DNA of 64,000 bases from Alphaproteobacteria bacterium (GCA_017505705.1 JAFVOS010000006.1:1-64000), one strand, 5' to 3'. Counted from the first letter of the stretch, positions 15,535-25,304 are shown. Notes: generated by a model from the sequence alone, not told the origin. Made by a program: numbers and translations.

Positions 15535-16398
15535 ATGAATGAAAATATTGAAAATAACGAAGAAGTTCAGGTTCCTGTAGAATTGACAGCAGGTGAAATA
15601 TTGCGTAATGCACGTACAACAGGACGCAGAAAACGCGAGATTTCTACGGTTGCAAAGCAACTGTGTATTCGTGAGGAATTTTTAAATGCCCTGGAAGAAG
15701 GGAATTATACTTTTATCCCGGAAACGGTCTATATTTTGGGCTTTGCACGCAATTATGCGATGGAATTGGGGTTAAATCCGGACGAAATCGTTGAAAAAAT
15801 AAAGAAAGAAATGGGGTTGATTCCAGGGGCGTGTTCGGCATCGGGCGATGGCGCAGATGACGAAGGACCAACATGTGCACGACCAAGCCTTAAAGAAGAA
15901 AATCCAGCAAAAGCATTTTTTGTGCGTGTTTATCAGTTTATTTATCAAAACTGGATTTGGTTTGCGGGTGCGCTGGCGTTGATTGTGTTGGCGATTGTGT
16001 TGGTGTTTGCGCTGGGGGGCGATGACAAGGCGGATGTTGAAAATACTGTGCCGGTGGTTGAAGTTGTTGCAAAGGTTAATGAGCCAGAATTTAAAACAGT
16101 GGTTCGTGAACGATTCGGTACGGAAAATCGTGAAAAGGCAAATGTGATACTGCAAGCAGCCCAGGAATCTTGGGTTAAGGTTGAAGACGGACGTGGAAAC
16201 ACTGTATTCAGTCGGGTTTTGGTTGCAGGTGATGTCTACTATGTGCCAGTTGGTGAAAAGTACAAGGCTACATTTGGTAATGCAGGTGGTGTTGATGTTT
16301 GGGTGAATGGAAAATTGATACCAGATATTGGTAAAGATGGTGAACGAAAATCAGGGATATTATTGAGCCCAGACAGTTTGATAAGTAGCAAAAAATAA
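15535..16398 (+). CDS. rodZ: RodZ-like HTH membrane protein
   Basis: A 287-residue protein. An N-terminal HTH_25 domain (about residues 19-85; LTAGEILRNARTTGRRK...YILGFARNYAMELGL) is followed by a charged linker and one membrane helix (about 140-160, WIWFAGALALIVLAIVLVFALG). The C-terminal periplasmic domain is of the DUF4115 type (AQESWVKVEDGRGNTVFSRVL...WVNGKLIPDIG). RodZ couples MreB to the elongasome. It sits between dusB and uvrA. Confidence 0.85.
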   Translation: MNENIENNEEVQVPVELTAGEILRNARTTGRRKREISTVAKQLCIREEFLNALEEGNYTFIPETVYILGFARNYAMELGLNPDEIVEKIKKEMGLIPGACSASGDGADDEGPTCARPSLKEENPAKAFFVRVYQFIYQNWIWFAGALALIVLAIVLVFALGGDDKADVENTVPVVEVVAKVNEPEFKTVVRERFGTENREKANVILQAAQESWVKVEDGRGNTVFSRVLVAGDVYYVPVGEKYKATFGNAGGVDVWVNGKLIPDIGKDGERKSGILLSPDSLISSKK

Positions 16399-16403
16399 AT
16401 TAC

Positions 16404-16431
16404 AGGGGCGAAAGGAATTTTCGCCCCTTTG
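16404..16431 (+). terminator. Terminator of rodZ
   Basis: GGGGCGAAA-GGAAT-TTTCGCCCC followed by TTTG. Confidence 0.7.
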
Positions 16432-16471
16432 TATTGAAAAAATATATATTTAAACTATATTTGAAAATACT

Positions 16472-19321
16472 ATGGCAAATGTAATAAAAATTCGCGGTGC
16501 ACGTGAAAATAATCTTAAAAATATTGATTTAGACATACCAAAAAATAAATTGGTTGTGCTGACTGGCGTGTCTGGTTCTGGAAAATCGTCGTTGGCGTTT
16601 AATACAATATATGCCGAAGGACAACGAAGATATGTTGAATCTTTGTCTTCGTATGCACGTCAATTTTTGGATATGCAAAAAAAACCAGACGTTGATTTAA
16701 TCGAAGGGTTGTCGCCAGCAATTTCAATTGAACAAAAGACCACGTCCAAGAATCCACGTTCAACCGTTGGTACGGTTACAGAGGTTTATGATTATCTGCG
16801 ATTACTGTGGGCAAGAATTGGTGTTCCGCATTCGCCCGTCACCGGTAAGCCAATTAAGTCACAGTCTGTTGCGGAAATGGTTGATTGGACAATGAAAATT
16901 CCATCTGGAACCAAGATTTTTATTATGGCGCCACTGGTTCGTGAGCGCAAAGGGGAATATCGTAAAGAACTGGCTTTTTTGGTAAAACAGGGATATCAGC
17001 GTGCGATTATTGATGATGAATTGGTGGATTTGTCGTCTGTTGGGGTGCTGGATAAAAATAAGAAGCATAATATTTTTGTTATTGTTGATCGTTTGCAGAT
17101 GCCGGCGGATGATACTGATTTAGAAGAATTTCGTTCACGTATGTATGCGTCCTTTGAGGGGGCGTTGCGTTTGGTGCCAGGATCTGTACTGGTGCGACGT
17201 CTGGATACAAATGAAGATATCTTGTATTCGCAAAATTATGCATGTCCTGTCAGTGGTTTTACGGTTCCTAAGATAGAGCCAAGATTGTTTTCGTTTAATG
17301 CGCCGATGGGGGCGTGTCAGAATTGTGATGGATTGGGTGTACAATTGAAGATGTCGTCAGATTTGGTTGTGCCAGACCCGTCTAAATCAATCCTGGGTGG
17401 GGCGATTGCGCCATGGTCACGTGGTGGTATGCTAAGCCAGTATGATCATTTATTTGAAGCGTTGCATAAGACATTTAAAATTCCATTGGGAAAGCCATGG
17501 CATACACTGACGACGGAACAGAAAGATTTGATTTTGTATGGCAGTGGTGATGTGCCAATTAAAATTAACTGGAATGGCTTTGTTTATGAAAAACCATTTG
17601 AAGGTGTTATTCCAAATCTTGAACGCAGATGGCGTGAATCTGAATCAGAGGCAGTGCGATCCGAGTTGTCCAAATATCAGTCCGAAAAACCATGTCCAAT
17701 ATGTCATGGAAAACGTTTAAATATCCATGCGTTGTGCGTGAAAATCAATAATGCTGATATTATGGATGTGTGTGATTTGTGTGTTGATGATTGTCTGGCA
17801 TGGTTTATTGATTTGCCAAATCATTTGTCGCAAAAAGATAATGAAATTGCACGTATTGTTCTGCGTGAAATTACGGACAGGTTATATTTCTTGAAAAATG
17901 TTGGTTTGGGGTATTTGACGTTGTCACGTATGGCGGGAACATTGTCGGGTGGCGAAGCGCAAAGAATTCGCTTGGCATCACAGATTGGCAGTGGGCTGTC
18001 TGGGGTGTTATATGTGCTGGATGAACCGTCGATAGGATTGCATCAGGCAGATAATGATAAATTGCTGGAAACGTTAAAAATGCTGCGAGATAAAGATAAT
18101 ACAGTTATTGTTGTAGAGCATGATGAAGATGCAATGCGTGCGGCGGATTATCTGATTGATATTGGACGTGGGGCGGGTATTAATGGTGGTAATGTCGTTG
18201 CCCATGGTACGCCAGCGCAGGTTATAAAAAACAAAGATTCTTTGACTGGGCAATATTTGGCGGGCAAGCGTAAAATACCTGTGCCAACCAAGCGACGCAA
18301 GGGGAATGGCAAATCAATTGTTGTGTCTGGTGCACGTGGTAATAATTTAAAGAATATAGATGTTGAATTTCCACTGGGTAAATTTGTTGCACTGACAGGT
18401 GTGTCGGGATCTGGTAAATCGACCTTGTTGTTAAATACGTTGTATCCTGCGTTAATGCGTGCGCTTTATAATTCAAAACTGGAAACAGGTGAACACGATA
18501 TTATTCGTGGGTTGGAAAATGTTGATAAGGTTGTAGATATTGACCAATCGCCAATTGGACGCAGTCCACGCAGTAATCCTGCAACGTATACTGGGGTGTT
18601 CAGTGATATTCGTGATTTCTTTGCGGGATTGCCAGAAGCAAAAGCCAGAGGATATACGTCGGGACGCTTTTCTTTTAATGTAAAGGGCGGGCGTTGCGAA
18701 GCGTGTCAGGGTGATGGACAGATTAAGATAGAAATGAATTTCTTGGCTGATGTTTATGTAGAGTGTGATTGTTGTCATGGAACACGTTATAATGAAGAAA
18801 CGCTGGCTGTAAAGTACAAGGGCAAGTCTATTGCAGATGTCTTGAATATGACGGTGGAAGAAGCGTATCGTTTCTTTGTAAATGTACCAAAGATTGCACG
18901 TAAATTAGAACTGTTGAAGCGGGTTGGCTTGGATTATATCAAACTGGGGCAAAGTTCGTTGGATTTATCAGGTGGCGAAGCGCAGCGTATAAAGCTGTCC
19001 AAGGAATTGGCTGCACGCAGTACTGGACAGACGATTTATATTTTGGATGAGCCAACAACCGGACTGCATTTTGAAGATATAAAAATGCTGTTGTCGGTAT
19101 TGCATGAGTTGGTAGAGCAGGGAAATACTGTTATCGTTATTGAACATAATTTGGAAGTGATTAAAACAGCAGATTGGGTTGTTGATCTGGGGCCAACAGG
19201 TGGTGCCGGTGGTGGTCGGGTTGTTGCAACAGGAACCCCAGAAGACGTTGCAAGTGTTCCAGAATCACAAACAGGAAAATATTTGCATAAGTATCTGGAC
19301 AAATCGATAAAAAGACAATAA
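16472..19321 (+). CDS. uvrA: Excinuclease ABC subunit A
   Basis: A 949-residue ATPase for damage recognition in nucleotide excision repair. Two ABC modules are complete: Walker [13 protein letters not shown] and [12 protein letters not shown], signatures [11 protein letters not shown] and [11 protein letters not shown], and Walker [11 protein letters not shown] and [10 protein letters not shown]. Zinc-binding Cys sets are seen at [18 protein letters not shown] and CEACQGDG...[10 protein letters not shown]. Length is standard. The next gene follows after 22 bases, within the same run of plus-strand genes. Confidence 0.97.
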   Translation: MANVIKIRGARENNLKNIDLDIPKNKLVVLTGVSGSGKSSLAFNTIYAEGQRRYVESLSSYARQFLDMQKKPDVDLIEGLSPAISIEQKTTSKNPRSTVGTVTEVYDYLRLLWARIGVPHSPVTGKPIKSQSVAEMVDWTMKIPSGTKIFIMAPLVRERKGEYRKELAFLVKQGYQRAIIDDELVDLSSVGVLDKNKKHNIFVIVDRLQMPADDTDLEEFRSRMYASFEGALRLVPGSVLVRRLDTNEDILYSQNYACPVSGFTVPKIEPRLFSFNAPMGACQNCDGLGVQLKMSSDLVVPDPSKSILGGAIAPWSRGGMLSQYDHLFEALHKTFKIPLGKPWHTLTTEQKDLILYGSGDVPIKINWNGFVYEKPFEGVIPNLERRWRESESEAVRSELSKYQSEKPCPICHGKRLNIHALCVKINNADIMDVCDLCVDDCLAWFIDLPNHLSQKDNEIARIVLREITDRLYFLKNVGLGYLTLSRMAGTLSGGEAQRIRLASQIGSGLSGVLYVLDEPSIGLHQADNDKLLETLKMLRDKDNTVIVVEHDEDAMRAADYLIDIGRGAGINGGNVVAHGTPAQVIKNKDSLTGQYLAGKRKIPVPTKRRKGNGKSIVVSGARGNNLKNIDVEFPLGKFVALTGVSGSGKSTLLLNTLYPALMRALYNSKLETGEHDIIRGLENVDKVVDIDQSPIGRSPRSNPATYTGVFSDIRDFFAGLPEAKARGYTSGRFSFNVKGGRCEACQGDGQIKIEMNFLADVYVECDCCHGTRYNEETLAVKYKGKSIADVLNMTVEEAYRFFVNVPKIARKLELLKRVGLDYIKLGQSSLDLSGGEAQRIKLSKELAARSTGQTIYILDEPTTGLHFEDIKMLLSVLHELVEQGNTVIVIEHNLEVIKTADWVVDLGPTGGAGGGRVVATGTPEDVASVPESQTGKYLHKYLDKSIKRQ

Positions 19322-19343
19322 AATTACAAGAAAAGGAGTAGAA

Positions 19344-19847
19344 ATGTTTGGTTTTGGTAAAAAGAAAAAACAAGAAAATGATGTTTTAAATGAAACAGAG
19401 GCGACTGTTGAAAAGATGCCTGCTGGTATGAAAGAAACGGCCCAGCGTATGATGGCTGGTCAATTTGATATGAATGATATGTTGGCGCAATTAAAGCAGA
19501 TTAAAAAGATGAGTAATTTTAGCGGCCTGTTGAAAATGGTGCCAGGTATGAAAGATGCAGTTGGTGCAATGAAAGAAAAAATTAAGGATGGCAGTGTCGA
19601 TGCACAAATTCGTATCTTGGAAGCGATGACGGCTGAAGAACGTGCAAATCCAGAAAAAATCTTTGCAAATGCTAAGACACGTATCGCAGAGACGGCTAAA
19701 TGCACTGTGCGTGATGTAGAACATATGATAAAACAATATCTGAAGATGAAACAGCAGATGGCTATGATTCAGCGTATGGGTGGAATGGAAGCGATTATGG
19801 CACGTATGCAGCAGCAGCCAGGTCCAAAACCACAGGGGGTAAATTAA
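19344..19847 (+). CDS. Free-standing SRP54/Ffh M-domain-like protein
   Basis: A 167-residue protein that aligns by eye with the methionine-rich signal-binding domain of Ffh: QRMMAGQFDMNDMLAQLKQIKKM, LLKMVPGM, EAMTAEERANPE and MIKQYLKMKQQM. The N and G (GTPase) domains are absent; instead there is a short basic N-terminus (FGFGKKKKQEN). The helix that binds SRP RNA in Ffh (SRRRIAxGSG type) reads NAKTRIAETAKC, so most of its Arg and both Gly are missing. It has a strong ribosome site (AAAAGGAG). Probably a paralogue of Ffh with a chaperone-like or unknown role; not the cell's only SRP protein as far as can be told. Confidence 0.75.
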   Translation: MFGFGKKKKQENDVLNETEATVEKMPAGMKETAQRMMAGQFDMNDMLAQLKQIKKMSNFSGLLKMVPGMKDAVGAMKEKIKDGSVDAQIRILEAMTAEERANPEKIFANAKTRIAETAKCTVRDVEHMIKQYLKMKQQMAMIQRMGGMEAIMARMQQQPGPKPQGVN

Positions 19848-19848
19848 T

Positions 19849-20121
19849 ATGATTTTTCAGGCTGTTGTTGACAAAGTAAAAAATTACTTTGATTGGACAC
19901 CGGTCGCAGTGTCGGAACCTGTTGAGATTTATTGTGATTATCGCGATAAAGGACATGTCTTGCTGGGGTATGAAGTGACAGTGACGTATAAGCATCATGG
20001 TACACAAAAACATCTGTTCGTAGATGATGAAGAGAGGTTTTGTTTGGTGTCCAGGGCACAGGCACGAAAAAATGCGCTGGATTTTTATCATGAAAAGCAG
20101 CGACAAATAAAACAGCGTTAA
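19849..20121 (+). CDS. Small hypothetical protein, DWxxVxV-domain
   Basis: A 90-residue soluble protein, family not recognised. Its core (DWTPVAVSEPVEIYCD...LLGYEVTVTYKHHG) matches both halves of the next protein (NWDVVSVKAPE...LVGYRVIVAYKYHG), so this is one copy of a roughly 80-residue domain. It starts one base after the stop of the M-domain gene, which implies translational coupling. The C-terminus is a basic helix. Confidence 0.65.
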   Translation: MIFQAVVDKVKNYFDWTPVAVSEPVEIYCDYRDKGHVLLGYEVTVTYKHHGTQKHLFVDDEERFCLVSRAQARKNALDFYHEKQRQIKQR

Positions 20122-20133
20122 AAGGTGTGCGGT

Positions 20134-20649
20134 ATGAAAATAGACTGGAAACATATTTTTAATTGGGATGTTGTATCTGTAAAGGCGCCTGAGGCTGTTG
20201 TGCGTGGTGGTAAGTTGGTTGGGTATCGTGTTATTGTAGCGTATAAATATCATGGCGCAGACGAAGAATTGTATAGTATAGAAGAACCACGTTTTTATAA
20301 ATTGTGGACAGGACCAAAAGAAGCAGCGCAGGCATCATACAGAGAGCATCTGCGCAATATGGCAAAGAAAACCGAGGTAAATGATATGAAAATAGACTGG
20401 AAACACATTTTTAATTGGGATGTTATATCTGTAAAGGCACCTGAGACTGTTATGCGCAATGGTCGTATTGTTGGGTATAATGTTGTCGTTGATTATAAGT
20501 ATCATGGTAAGGATACAGAATTTTACAGTGCAGATGATGATCGTATGTATACAACGTATGCGGGGCCACAGGCTGCTGCCCAGGAGGCATATAATGGGCA
20601 TTTGCGTCGTATAAAAAAACAAAACGAACGTCAGATTCGTACACGATAA
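20134..20649 (+). CDS. Hypothetical protein with two tandem DWxxVxV domains
   Basis: A 171-residue protein made of an internal duplication. MKIDWKHIFNWDV opens both halves (residue 1 and about residue 85), followed in each by SVKAPE, VxGYxVxVxYKYHG and an EAYxxHLRxxxKK tail. The DNA of the two halves is also close, including a second ATG with the same context, so the copy is recent. With the preceding gene there are three copies of one domain in a row. Start at 20134 chosen from GTGTGCGGT spacing and from the repeated MKIDW start. Function unknown. Confidence 0.65.
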   Translation: MKIDWKHIFNWDVVSVKAPEAVVRGGKLVGYRVIVAYKYHGADEELYSIEEPRFYKLWTGPKEAAQASYREHLRNMAKKTEVNDMKIDWKHIFNWDVISVKAPETVMRNGRIVGYNVVVDYKYHGKDTEFYSADDDRMYTTYAGPQAAAQEAYNGHLRRIKKQNERQIRTR

Positions 20650-20752
20650 TGAAAATAACAAATAAAAAATCCCGTACTCGCCCTTATGACTGCGCTGGGG
20701 CGCACAAACGGGCTCTGCGGGATGACAAATAATGAAAATAACAAATAAAAAA
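20646..20752. repeat. REP-like palindrome flanked by a 24-bp direct repeat at the rlmE start
   Basis: The sequence ATAATGAAAATAACAAATAA... occurs at 20646-20669 and again at 20729-20752. Between the copies lies a palindromic element (ATCCCGTACTCGCCC...GGGCTCTGCGGGAT). The second copy contains the rlmE start codon; the first copy carries a decoy ATG at 20649. This looks like an insertion that duplicated its target, or a local duplication around a mobile palindrome. Confidence 0.6.
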
Positions 20753-21391
20753 ATTGCTGCAAAAAAATCATCTGTCGCATGGCTGCAACGCCAGGCGGCG
20801 GATCCGTATGTTGCACGTGCACAAAAAGATGGGTATCGGGCACGTGCGGCATATAAACTGATTGAAATGAATGAAAAGTTCAAGTTTTTGCGCAATGGTC
20901 AGGTTGTTGTTGATTTGGGGGCTGCCCCGGGGTCATGGTCGCAATATATTGCACGAACATATCCAAAATCACGTGTTTTTGCGATGGATTTGCTGGAAAT
21001 ATCGCCAATTGTTGGGGTGGAAACGTATCAGGGGGATTTTACCAGTGATGAAGCTTTGCGCTGGCTGGAAGAAAAGCTAGGTTTGAAGTCTGATGAAGTG
21101 GGGGTGGGGACTGCAGATGTTATTGTGTCTGATATGGCACCAAACACAGTTGGACACAAAAAAACAGATCATATTCGTCAGATGGTGCTGTTAGAATATG
21201 CGTTTGATTTTGCGTTGCGTGCACTGAAACCAGGTGGTACGTTTGTGTGCAAGTCTTTTACAGGTGGAACAACCAATGATTTGTTAAAGCAGATAAAGGC
21301 AAATTTTGATTCTGTACACCATATAAAACCACCGTCGTCCCGGAAAGACAGTGTGGAAATGTTTATTGTCGCCATGGGATTTCATGGGTGA
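20732..21391 (+). CDS. rlmE: 23S rRNA 2'-O-methyltransferase (RrmJ/FtsJ family)
   Basis: A 219-residue SAM-dependent methyltransferase for U2552 of 23S rRNA. The N-terminal YVARAQKDGYRARAAYKL, the SAM motif VVDLGAAPGSWSQY, VIVSDMAPNTVGHK and the catalytic-Lys region FVCKSFTGG are all present. Length is normal. The start codon region has been duplicated upstream by the palindromic insertion at 20646-20752. It ends at a terminator that also serves the convergent rnhA. Confidence 0.93.
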   Translation: MKITNKKIAAKKSSVAWLQRQAADPYVARAQKDGYRARAAYKLIEMNEKFKFLRNGQVVVDLGAAPGSWSQYIARTYPKSRVFAMDLLEISPIVGVETYQGDFTSDEALRWLEEKLGLKSDEVGVGTADVIVSDMAPNTVGHKKTDHIRQMVLLEYAFDFALRALKPGGTFVCKSFTGGTTNDLLKQIKANFDSVHHIKPPSSRKDSVEMFIVAMGFHG

Positions 21392-21393
21392 TA

Positions 21394-21425
21394 AAAAAAG
21401 ACCGCCGTTTGGCGGATCTTTTATT
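21394..21425. terminator. Terminator between rlmE and rnhA
   Basis: AAGACCGCC-GTTT-GGCGGATCTT with A- and T-rich flanks; usable in both directions. Confidence 0.65.
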
Positions 21426-21849
21426 TTAAGTTTTCGGCGGCTGTGCGGGCCAATTCATCAACCCGTTCATTCATTTCGTCGCCATTGTGGCCACGAACCC
21501 AAAACCAATGAATTTTTTTCGTTGATGCGATTTCGTCAAGCTGTTGCCACAGATCCTGATTCTTTACAGGTTTTTTATTCGATGTGCGCCAATTATTTTT
21601 CTTCCAGTTTTTGACCCAGGATAACATTCCGTTCTTGACATATTGGCTGTCGGTATGGATTTCCAGTTCGTTATGATTCTTGGCGGCGGTCAGTGCACGT
21701 ATAACCGCCATCAGTTCCATCCGATTGTTTGTAGTGTTTTTTTCGCCGCCACTGCGTTCGGCAATGTTCGTGCCATCGGTTGCAACAAAACTCCATCCGC
21801 CTGGGCCTGGGTTGCCCAAACAGCTGCCATCAGTCCAAATTTTTAGCAT
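21421..21849 (-). CDS. rnhA: Ribonuclease HI
   Basis: A 142-residue enzyme that cleaves the RNA strand of RNA-DNA hybrids. The four acidic active-site residues are visible in IWTDGSCLGNPGPGGW, NNRMELMAV, HTDSQYVKNG and NERVDELA. The start is the ATG at 21847-21849 (MLKIWTDG); a longer in-frame extension would run into transketolase. Divergent from the transketolase gene, with 35 bases between. Confidence 0.95.
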   Translation of the reverse strand: MLKIWTDGSCLGNPGPGGWSFVATDGTNIAERSGGEKNTTNNRMELMAVIRALTAAKNHNELEIHTDSQYVKNGMLSWVKNWKKNNWRTSNKKPVKNQDLWQQLDEIASTKKIHWFWVRGHNGDEMNERVDELARTAAENLK

Positions 21850-21884
21850 TTTATATGTGTCCTTTTTATGATATAATATCACAC

Positions 21885-23666
21885 ATGAGTTATAATTCCA
21901 AAGATTTAAAAGAAATGGCATCTGTCGTGCGGGCATGGGCGTTGCATGCGCTAAAGTGTGCAAAAAATGGCCATGTTGGTATTGTGCTGGGGGCGGCAGA
22001 TGTCATAACGGCTGTTTATGCGAATTATCTGCGGTTTGGACGTGACCGGTTTATATTGTCTGCTGGGCATGGTTCTGCATTGTTGTATTCTGTTTTAAAT
22101 CTGTGTGGGTACGATATCAGGTCGTTAAACTCTTTTCGAAAGATTAATGGATTGCCGGGGCATCCAGAATTTGGAATTGATGGGGTGGATGCAACAACAG
22201 GCCCACTGGGGCAGGGTGTTGGTAATGCAGTTGGTGTTGCGATGGCTGAAAAAATTCGCCATTCGGATGGACGGGTATATTGTTTGTGCTCTGATGGCGA
22301 CTTGATGGAAGGGGTTGCAAACGAAGCGATTGCTTTTGCCGGACGATATAAACTAAATAATTTGATTTTATTGTGGGACGATAACGGAATATCAATTGAT
22401 GGGGTTGCACAGACCGATGTGGATATCCCGATGCGTATGAAGGCTGCTGGGTGGGATGTTATAACAGTGCCTGGTAATGATTTTCCAAAAATAAATCGGG
22501 CGTTGTCTGGGGCACAAAAATCAGATAAGCCTGTGTTTGTTCAGTGTAAGACTAAGATTGGGGCGGGATCTTCGCTGTGTGGATCAAATCGTGCACATGG
22601 ATATGCATTGGATGATGCAGAAATAACACAGTTGATAGAAGAAAATATTTCAGTAAATGGTGAAATGTTGTGGGCGGATGTGGCGCGTCGTCGTGTTGAT
22701 ATGTTGATGATAAATCCGTCAATGAATGTGTCTAATGTTAAAATGCCAAAAGTGCCAGATGTAATTTCAACACGTGAATTATCTGGGATATATTTAAACG
22801 AGATTTTGCGTGCAGGATATCCGCTGATTGGGGGCAGTGCTGACCTGGGGGGCAGCACGAATGCATATGTTGGGGCATCACGTGATATTGTGCCAGGGGT
22901 GTTTGATGGTAATTATATAAATTATGGTGTGCGTGAACATGCAATGGCAGCGATTATGAATGGTATTGTATCGGTCGGATTGCGGGCGTATGGGTCGACT
23001 TTTTTAGCCTTCAGTGACTATATGCGACCAGCCATGCGATTGGCGGCGTTGTCAAAATTGCCGGTGATTTATGTTTTAACGCATGACAGTGTCGCTGTTG
23101 GAGAAGATGGACCGACGCATCAACCGGTCGAGCAATTGGCATCCCTGCGATTGGTGCCAAACATGAATGTGTTTCGCCCATGCAATGGGGATGAGGTTGC
23201 AGTATGCTGGCAGATGGCGCTGCGTGATAATAACAGTCCGTCGTCTATTGTTTTGTCACGTCAAAAGTTTCAACAGGTTTCAACGCCAGCAGATGCTCAA
23301 ATTTGTCGTGGGGCATATGTTATATGGCCGGCGGGTACGCCACGTGTGCGTGGAACAATTATTGCAACCGGGTCAGAGGTACCATTGGCGGTGTCTGTGG
23401 CTAAGAAATTGGGGAATGGGGTTCAGGTTGTTTCTATGCCATCGGTTGAATATTTTAAACGGCAAAGCAACGAATATAAAAGCGAGATTTTGCGTGGATT
23501 TGTTGTTGCTATAGAAGCGTCTGCGTCTGTGCCATGGTTTGAATTTGCAGATGCGGTTGTTGGTGTTGATGAATTTGGTATGTCGGGGCCGGGGGGCGAT
23601 ATTATGCATCATTTTGGTTTTGATGCAGATAAAATCGCAAACGATTTAAAAAAGAAATTTAAATAA
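21885..23666 (+). CDS. tkt: Transketolase
   Basis: A 593-residue thiamine-diphosphate enzyme of the non-oxidative pentose phosphate pathway. The N-terminal half has SAGHGSALLY, GPLGQGVGNAVGVA and the ThDP-binding SDGDLMEGV; the pyrimidine half has GVREHAMAAI and DSVAVGEDGPTHQPVE. It is about 60 residues shorter than the usual enzyme, mostly by short loops. The start at 21885 follows TCCTTTTTATG-type leader; the longer upstream frame overlaps rnhA. The next gene starts 3 bases after the stop. Confidence 0.92.
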   Translation: MSYNSKDLKEMASVVRAWALHALKCAKNGHVGIVLGAADVITAVYANYLRFGRDRFILSAGHGSALLYSVLNLCGYDIRSLNSFRKINGLPGHPEFGIDGVDATTGPLGQGVGNAVGVAMAEKIRHSDGRVYCLCSDGDLMEGVANEAIAFAGRYKLNNLILLWDDNGISIDGVAQTDVDIPMRMKAAGWDVITVPGNDFPKINRALSGAQKSDKPVFVQCKTKIGAGSSLCGSNRAHGYALDDAEITQLIEENISVNGEMLWADVARRRVDMLMINPSMNVSNVKMPKVPDVISTRELSGIYLNEILRAGYPLIGGSADLGGSTNAYVGASRDIVPGVFDGNYINYGVREHAMAAIMNGIVSVGLRAYGSTFLAFSDYMRPAMRLAALSKLPVIYVLTHDSVAVGEDGPTHQPVEQLASLRLVPNMNVFRPCNGDEVAVCWQMALRDNNSPSSIVLSRQKFQQVSTPADAQICRGAYVIWPAGTPRVRGTIIATGSEVPLAVSVAKKLGNGVQVVSMPSVEYFKRQSNEYKSEILRGFVVAIEASASVPWFEFADAVVGVDEFGMSGPGGDIMHHFGFDADKIANDLKKKFK

Positions 23667-23669
23667 TTA

Positions 23670-24377
23670 ATGGCTGATTTTGATTTTGTTTTGTCTGATG
23701 GGGAACGTATTCCGGTTATAATTCAGGTGCGACGTGGCATTCGCAATATTACATTGCGCCCTAAGGTGCGTCCCAATCGCCAGATTCATATGTCACGTCC
23801 ATGGACTGTGTCGAATGCAACAGCGCTAAAATTTTTAGAATCAAAACGTAAATGGGTTGAAAATATTTATGCAAAATGTCCGCATAAGTGCCAATTGCGC
23901 CCCGGTGACGAAATTGTGGTGTTTGATTTGCGTGTTGTGTTGATGCATAACCCAGCGCAACGTGCGAATCGGCTTGTTCAGAATGATAACGGCACATATA
24001 CATTGGTTGTTGGGGGGGGAGCGGATATGTTTGAGCGTCGGGTGCGTGATTTTGTTAAGGCAGAATTTCTGCGGCGTATAAAAGATATTATTCGTACCAC
24101 GCCACGTGAATTCTGGCCGGTGCGAATTGCGATTCGTGATACAACCACCCGCTGGGGCAGTTGCTCAACATCGGGCACAATGTCTTTTTCGTGGCGGTTG
24201 GCATTTGCGCCATATGATGTTATGCGATATGTCGTTATGCATGAATTGGCGCACGTAAAGCATATGGATCATTCGCCGGCGTTTTGGGCAAAGGTGCGTG
24301 AATTATATGGATTTGGTGTTGAACGTGCAAAACGATGGTTGGCGCAAAACGGTGCTGAATTACATCAATGGTTTTAA
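23670..24377 (+). CDS. YgjP/SprT-like zinc metallopeptidase (DUF45)
   Basis: A 235-residue protein of the WSS1/SprT-like group. The C-terminal HELAHVKHMDHSPAFW is the zinc-binding HExxH-x(n)-H pattern, with TRWGSCSTSGTMSFSWRL just before it as in YgjP. The N-terminal part (VQVRRGIRNITLRPKV) is also typical. The precise substrate is unknown. It is coupled to transketolase (3-base gap) and ends at a strong terminator. Confidence 0.85.
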   Translation: MADFDFVLSDGERIPVIIQVRRGIRNITLRPKVRPNRQIHMSRPWTVSNATALKFLESKRKWVENIYAKCPHKCQLRPGDEIVVFDLRVVLMHNPAQRANRLVQNDNGTYTLVVGGGADMFERRVRDFVKAEFLRRIKDIIRTTPREFWPVRIAIRDTTTRWGSCSTSGTMSFSWRLAFAPYDVMRYVVMHELAHVKHMDHSPAFWAKVRELYGFGVERAKRWLAQNGAELHQWF

Positions 24378-24380
24378 AAA

Positions 24381-24403
24381 ATAATCCCCAGTATGGGGAT
24401 TAT
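24381..24403. terminator. Terminator between the SprT-like gene and the Cys-rich operon
   Basis: ATAATCCCC-AGTA-TGGGGATTAT, convergent position, flanked by A's and T's. Confidence 0.7.
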
Positions 24404-25278
24404 CTTTTATATGAACAGTTGGATGGGGCTTTAAATTTTCCCGTTGTGTCATAATAGCCCACAGATGTTGCGCCGATATAACAACTGGTGACCCCGGCGG
24501 CGCCATACCCACTTGTTGTTCCGGTGACGGGGGTGGTCATGGCTTGGTCTCTGAATATGTCAGAAGCGCTTGGGCATGCGTTGCACCCAATTTTTGAAAT
24601 ATTGTAGCATGGGTTGGCTTCGTTGCCGGTTCCTGTAATGATGTATTTGCCGCTGCTTGCAGCGGCGGCAGCGGCATAGTATCCAGTTTTGCAGGTAAGG
24701 TATTGCCCCGTTGTTGAGGTGGTTGAGGCTCCGCTGGCTGTACAGCTGTTGGATTTGAACCATGCGATTTTATTGGCACTGTCGGAACAGGAAGGTGGTA
24801 ATGATACTTCTGTATATCCACTGGTTTGGTAACAGCATTTAAATTGTTCGATGTTTTCGATGTTTGCGGTTATATAATATCCGGTGCTGGGGTTGCTGAC
24901 GCCACCCCATCCTAATGCAGCGATTGTGGCTTCTGACAATTCTGGTTGTTGGCCATGATAGTCAGAGTCACATGCACGTACGCCATAACATTGATTTTGG
25001 TCTTTGAAGCACAGAAGTACCTTGGATGTATCGCCATCCATTGTAAGGGTTTTAACGGTACAGTACTGAAAAACCTTGTACTGACTATTGTTGCTGTAAT
25101 GTGGCAGATCGGTGGCGCTGCTGGTGTTGCAATATGTTGTGCCGTTGCAGTAACTGGCTAGGACGCCAGATTGTGATACGTCGCAATCTGCGGCAATGTA
25201 TGTGTTGTCGCTGATTAATCCGGCATTTGCAAAAGATGGTATAAGTGTTAATACAGCAATTAATAATATTTTTTTCAT
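24400..25278 (-). CDS. Exported Cys-rich protein, paralogue of the upstream gene
   Basis: A 292-residue protein. The signal peptide (ILLIAVLTLIPSFANA) and the first 200 residues are nearly the same as in the gene at 25305-26525, including TYIAADCDVSQSGVL, CDSDYHGQQPELSE, an Ala-rich YYAAAAAASSGKY stretch and many Cys. It then shortens to one CxxC unit and ends in VTSCYIG...DTTGKF...NCSYK, a tail shared with the exported proteins at 29754 and 30291. The start at 25278 follows GGAAGC and gives a clean signal peptide. Second gene of the operon read from the invertible promoter at 26598-26627. Function unknown, probably surface. Confidence 0.75.
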   Translation of the reverse strand: MKKILLIAVLTLIPSFANAGLISDNTYIAADCDVSQSGVLASYCNGTTYCNTSSATDLPHYSNNSQYKVFQYCTVKTLTMDGDTSKVLLCFKDQNQCYGVRACDSDYHGQQPELSEATIAALGWGGVSNPSTGYYITANIENIEQFKCCYQTSGYTEVSLPPSCSDSANKIAWFKSNSCTASGASTTSTTGQYLTCKTGYYAAAAAASSGKYIITGTGNEANPCYNISKIGCNACPSASDIFRDQAMTTPVTGTTSGYGAAGVTSCYIGATSVGYYDTTGKFKAPSNCSYKR

Positions 25279-25304
25279 TGTTTGCTTCCTTGGTGTGTGC
25301 GTTA

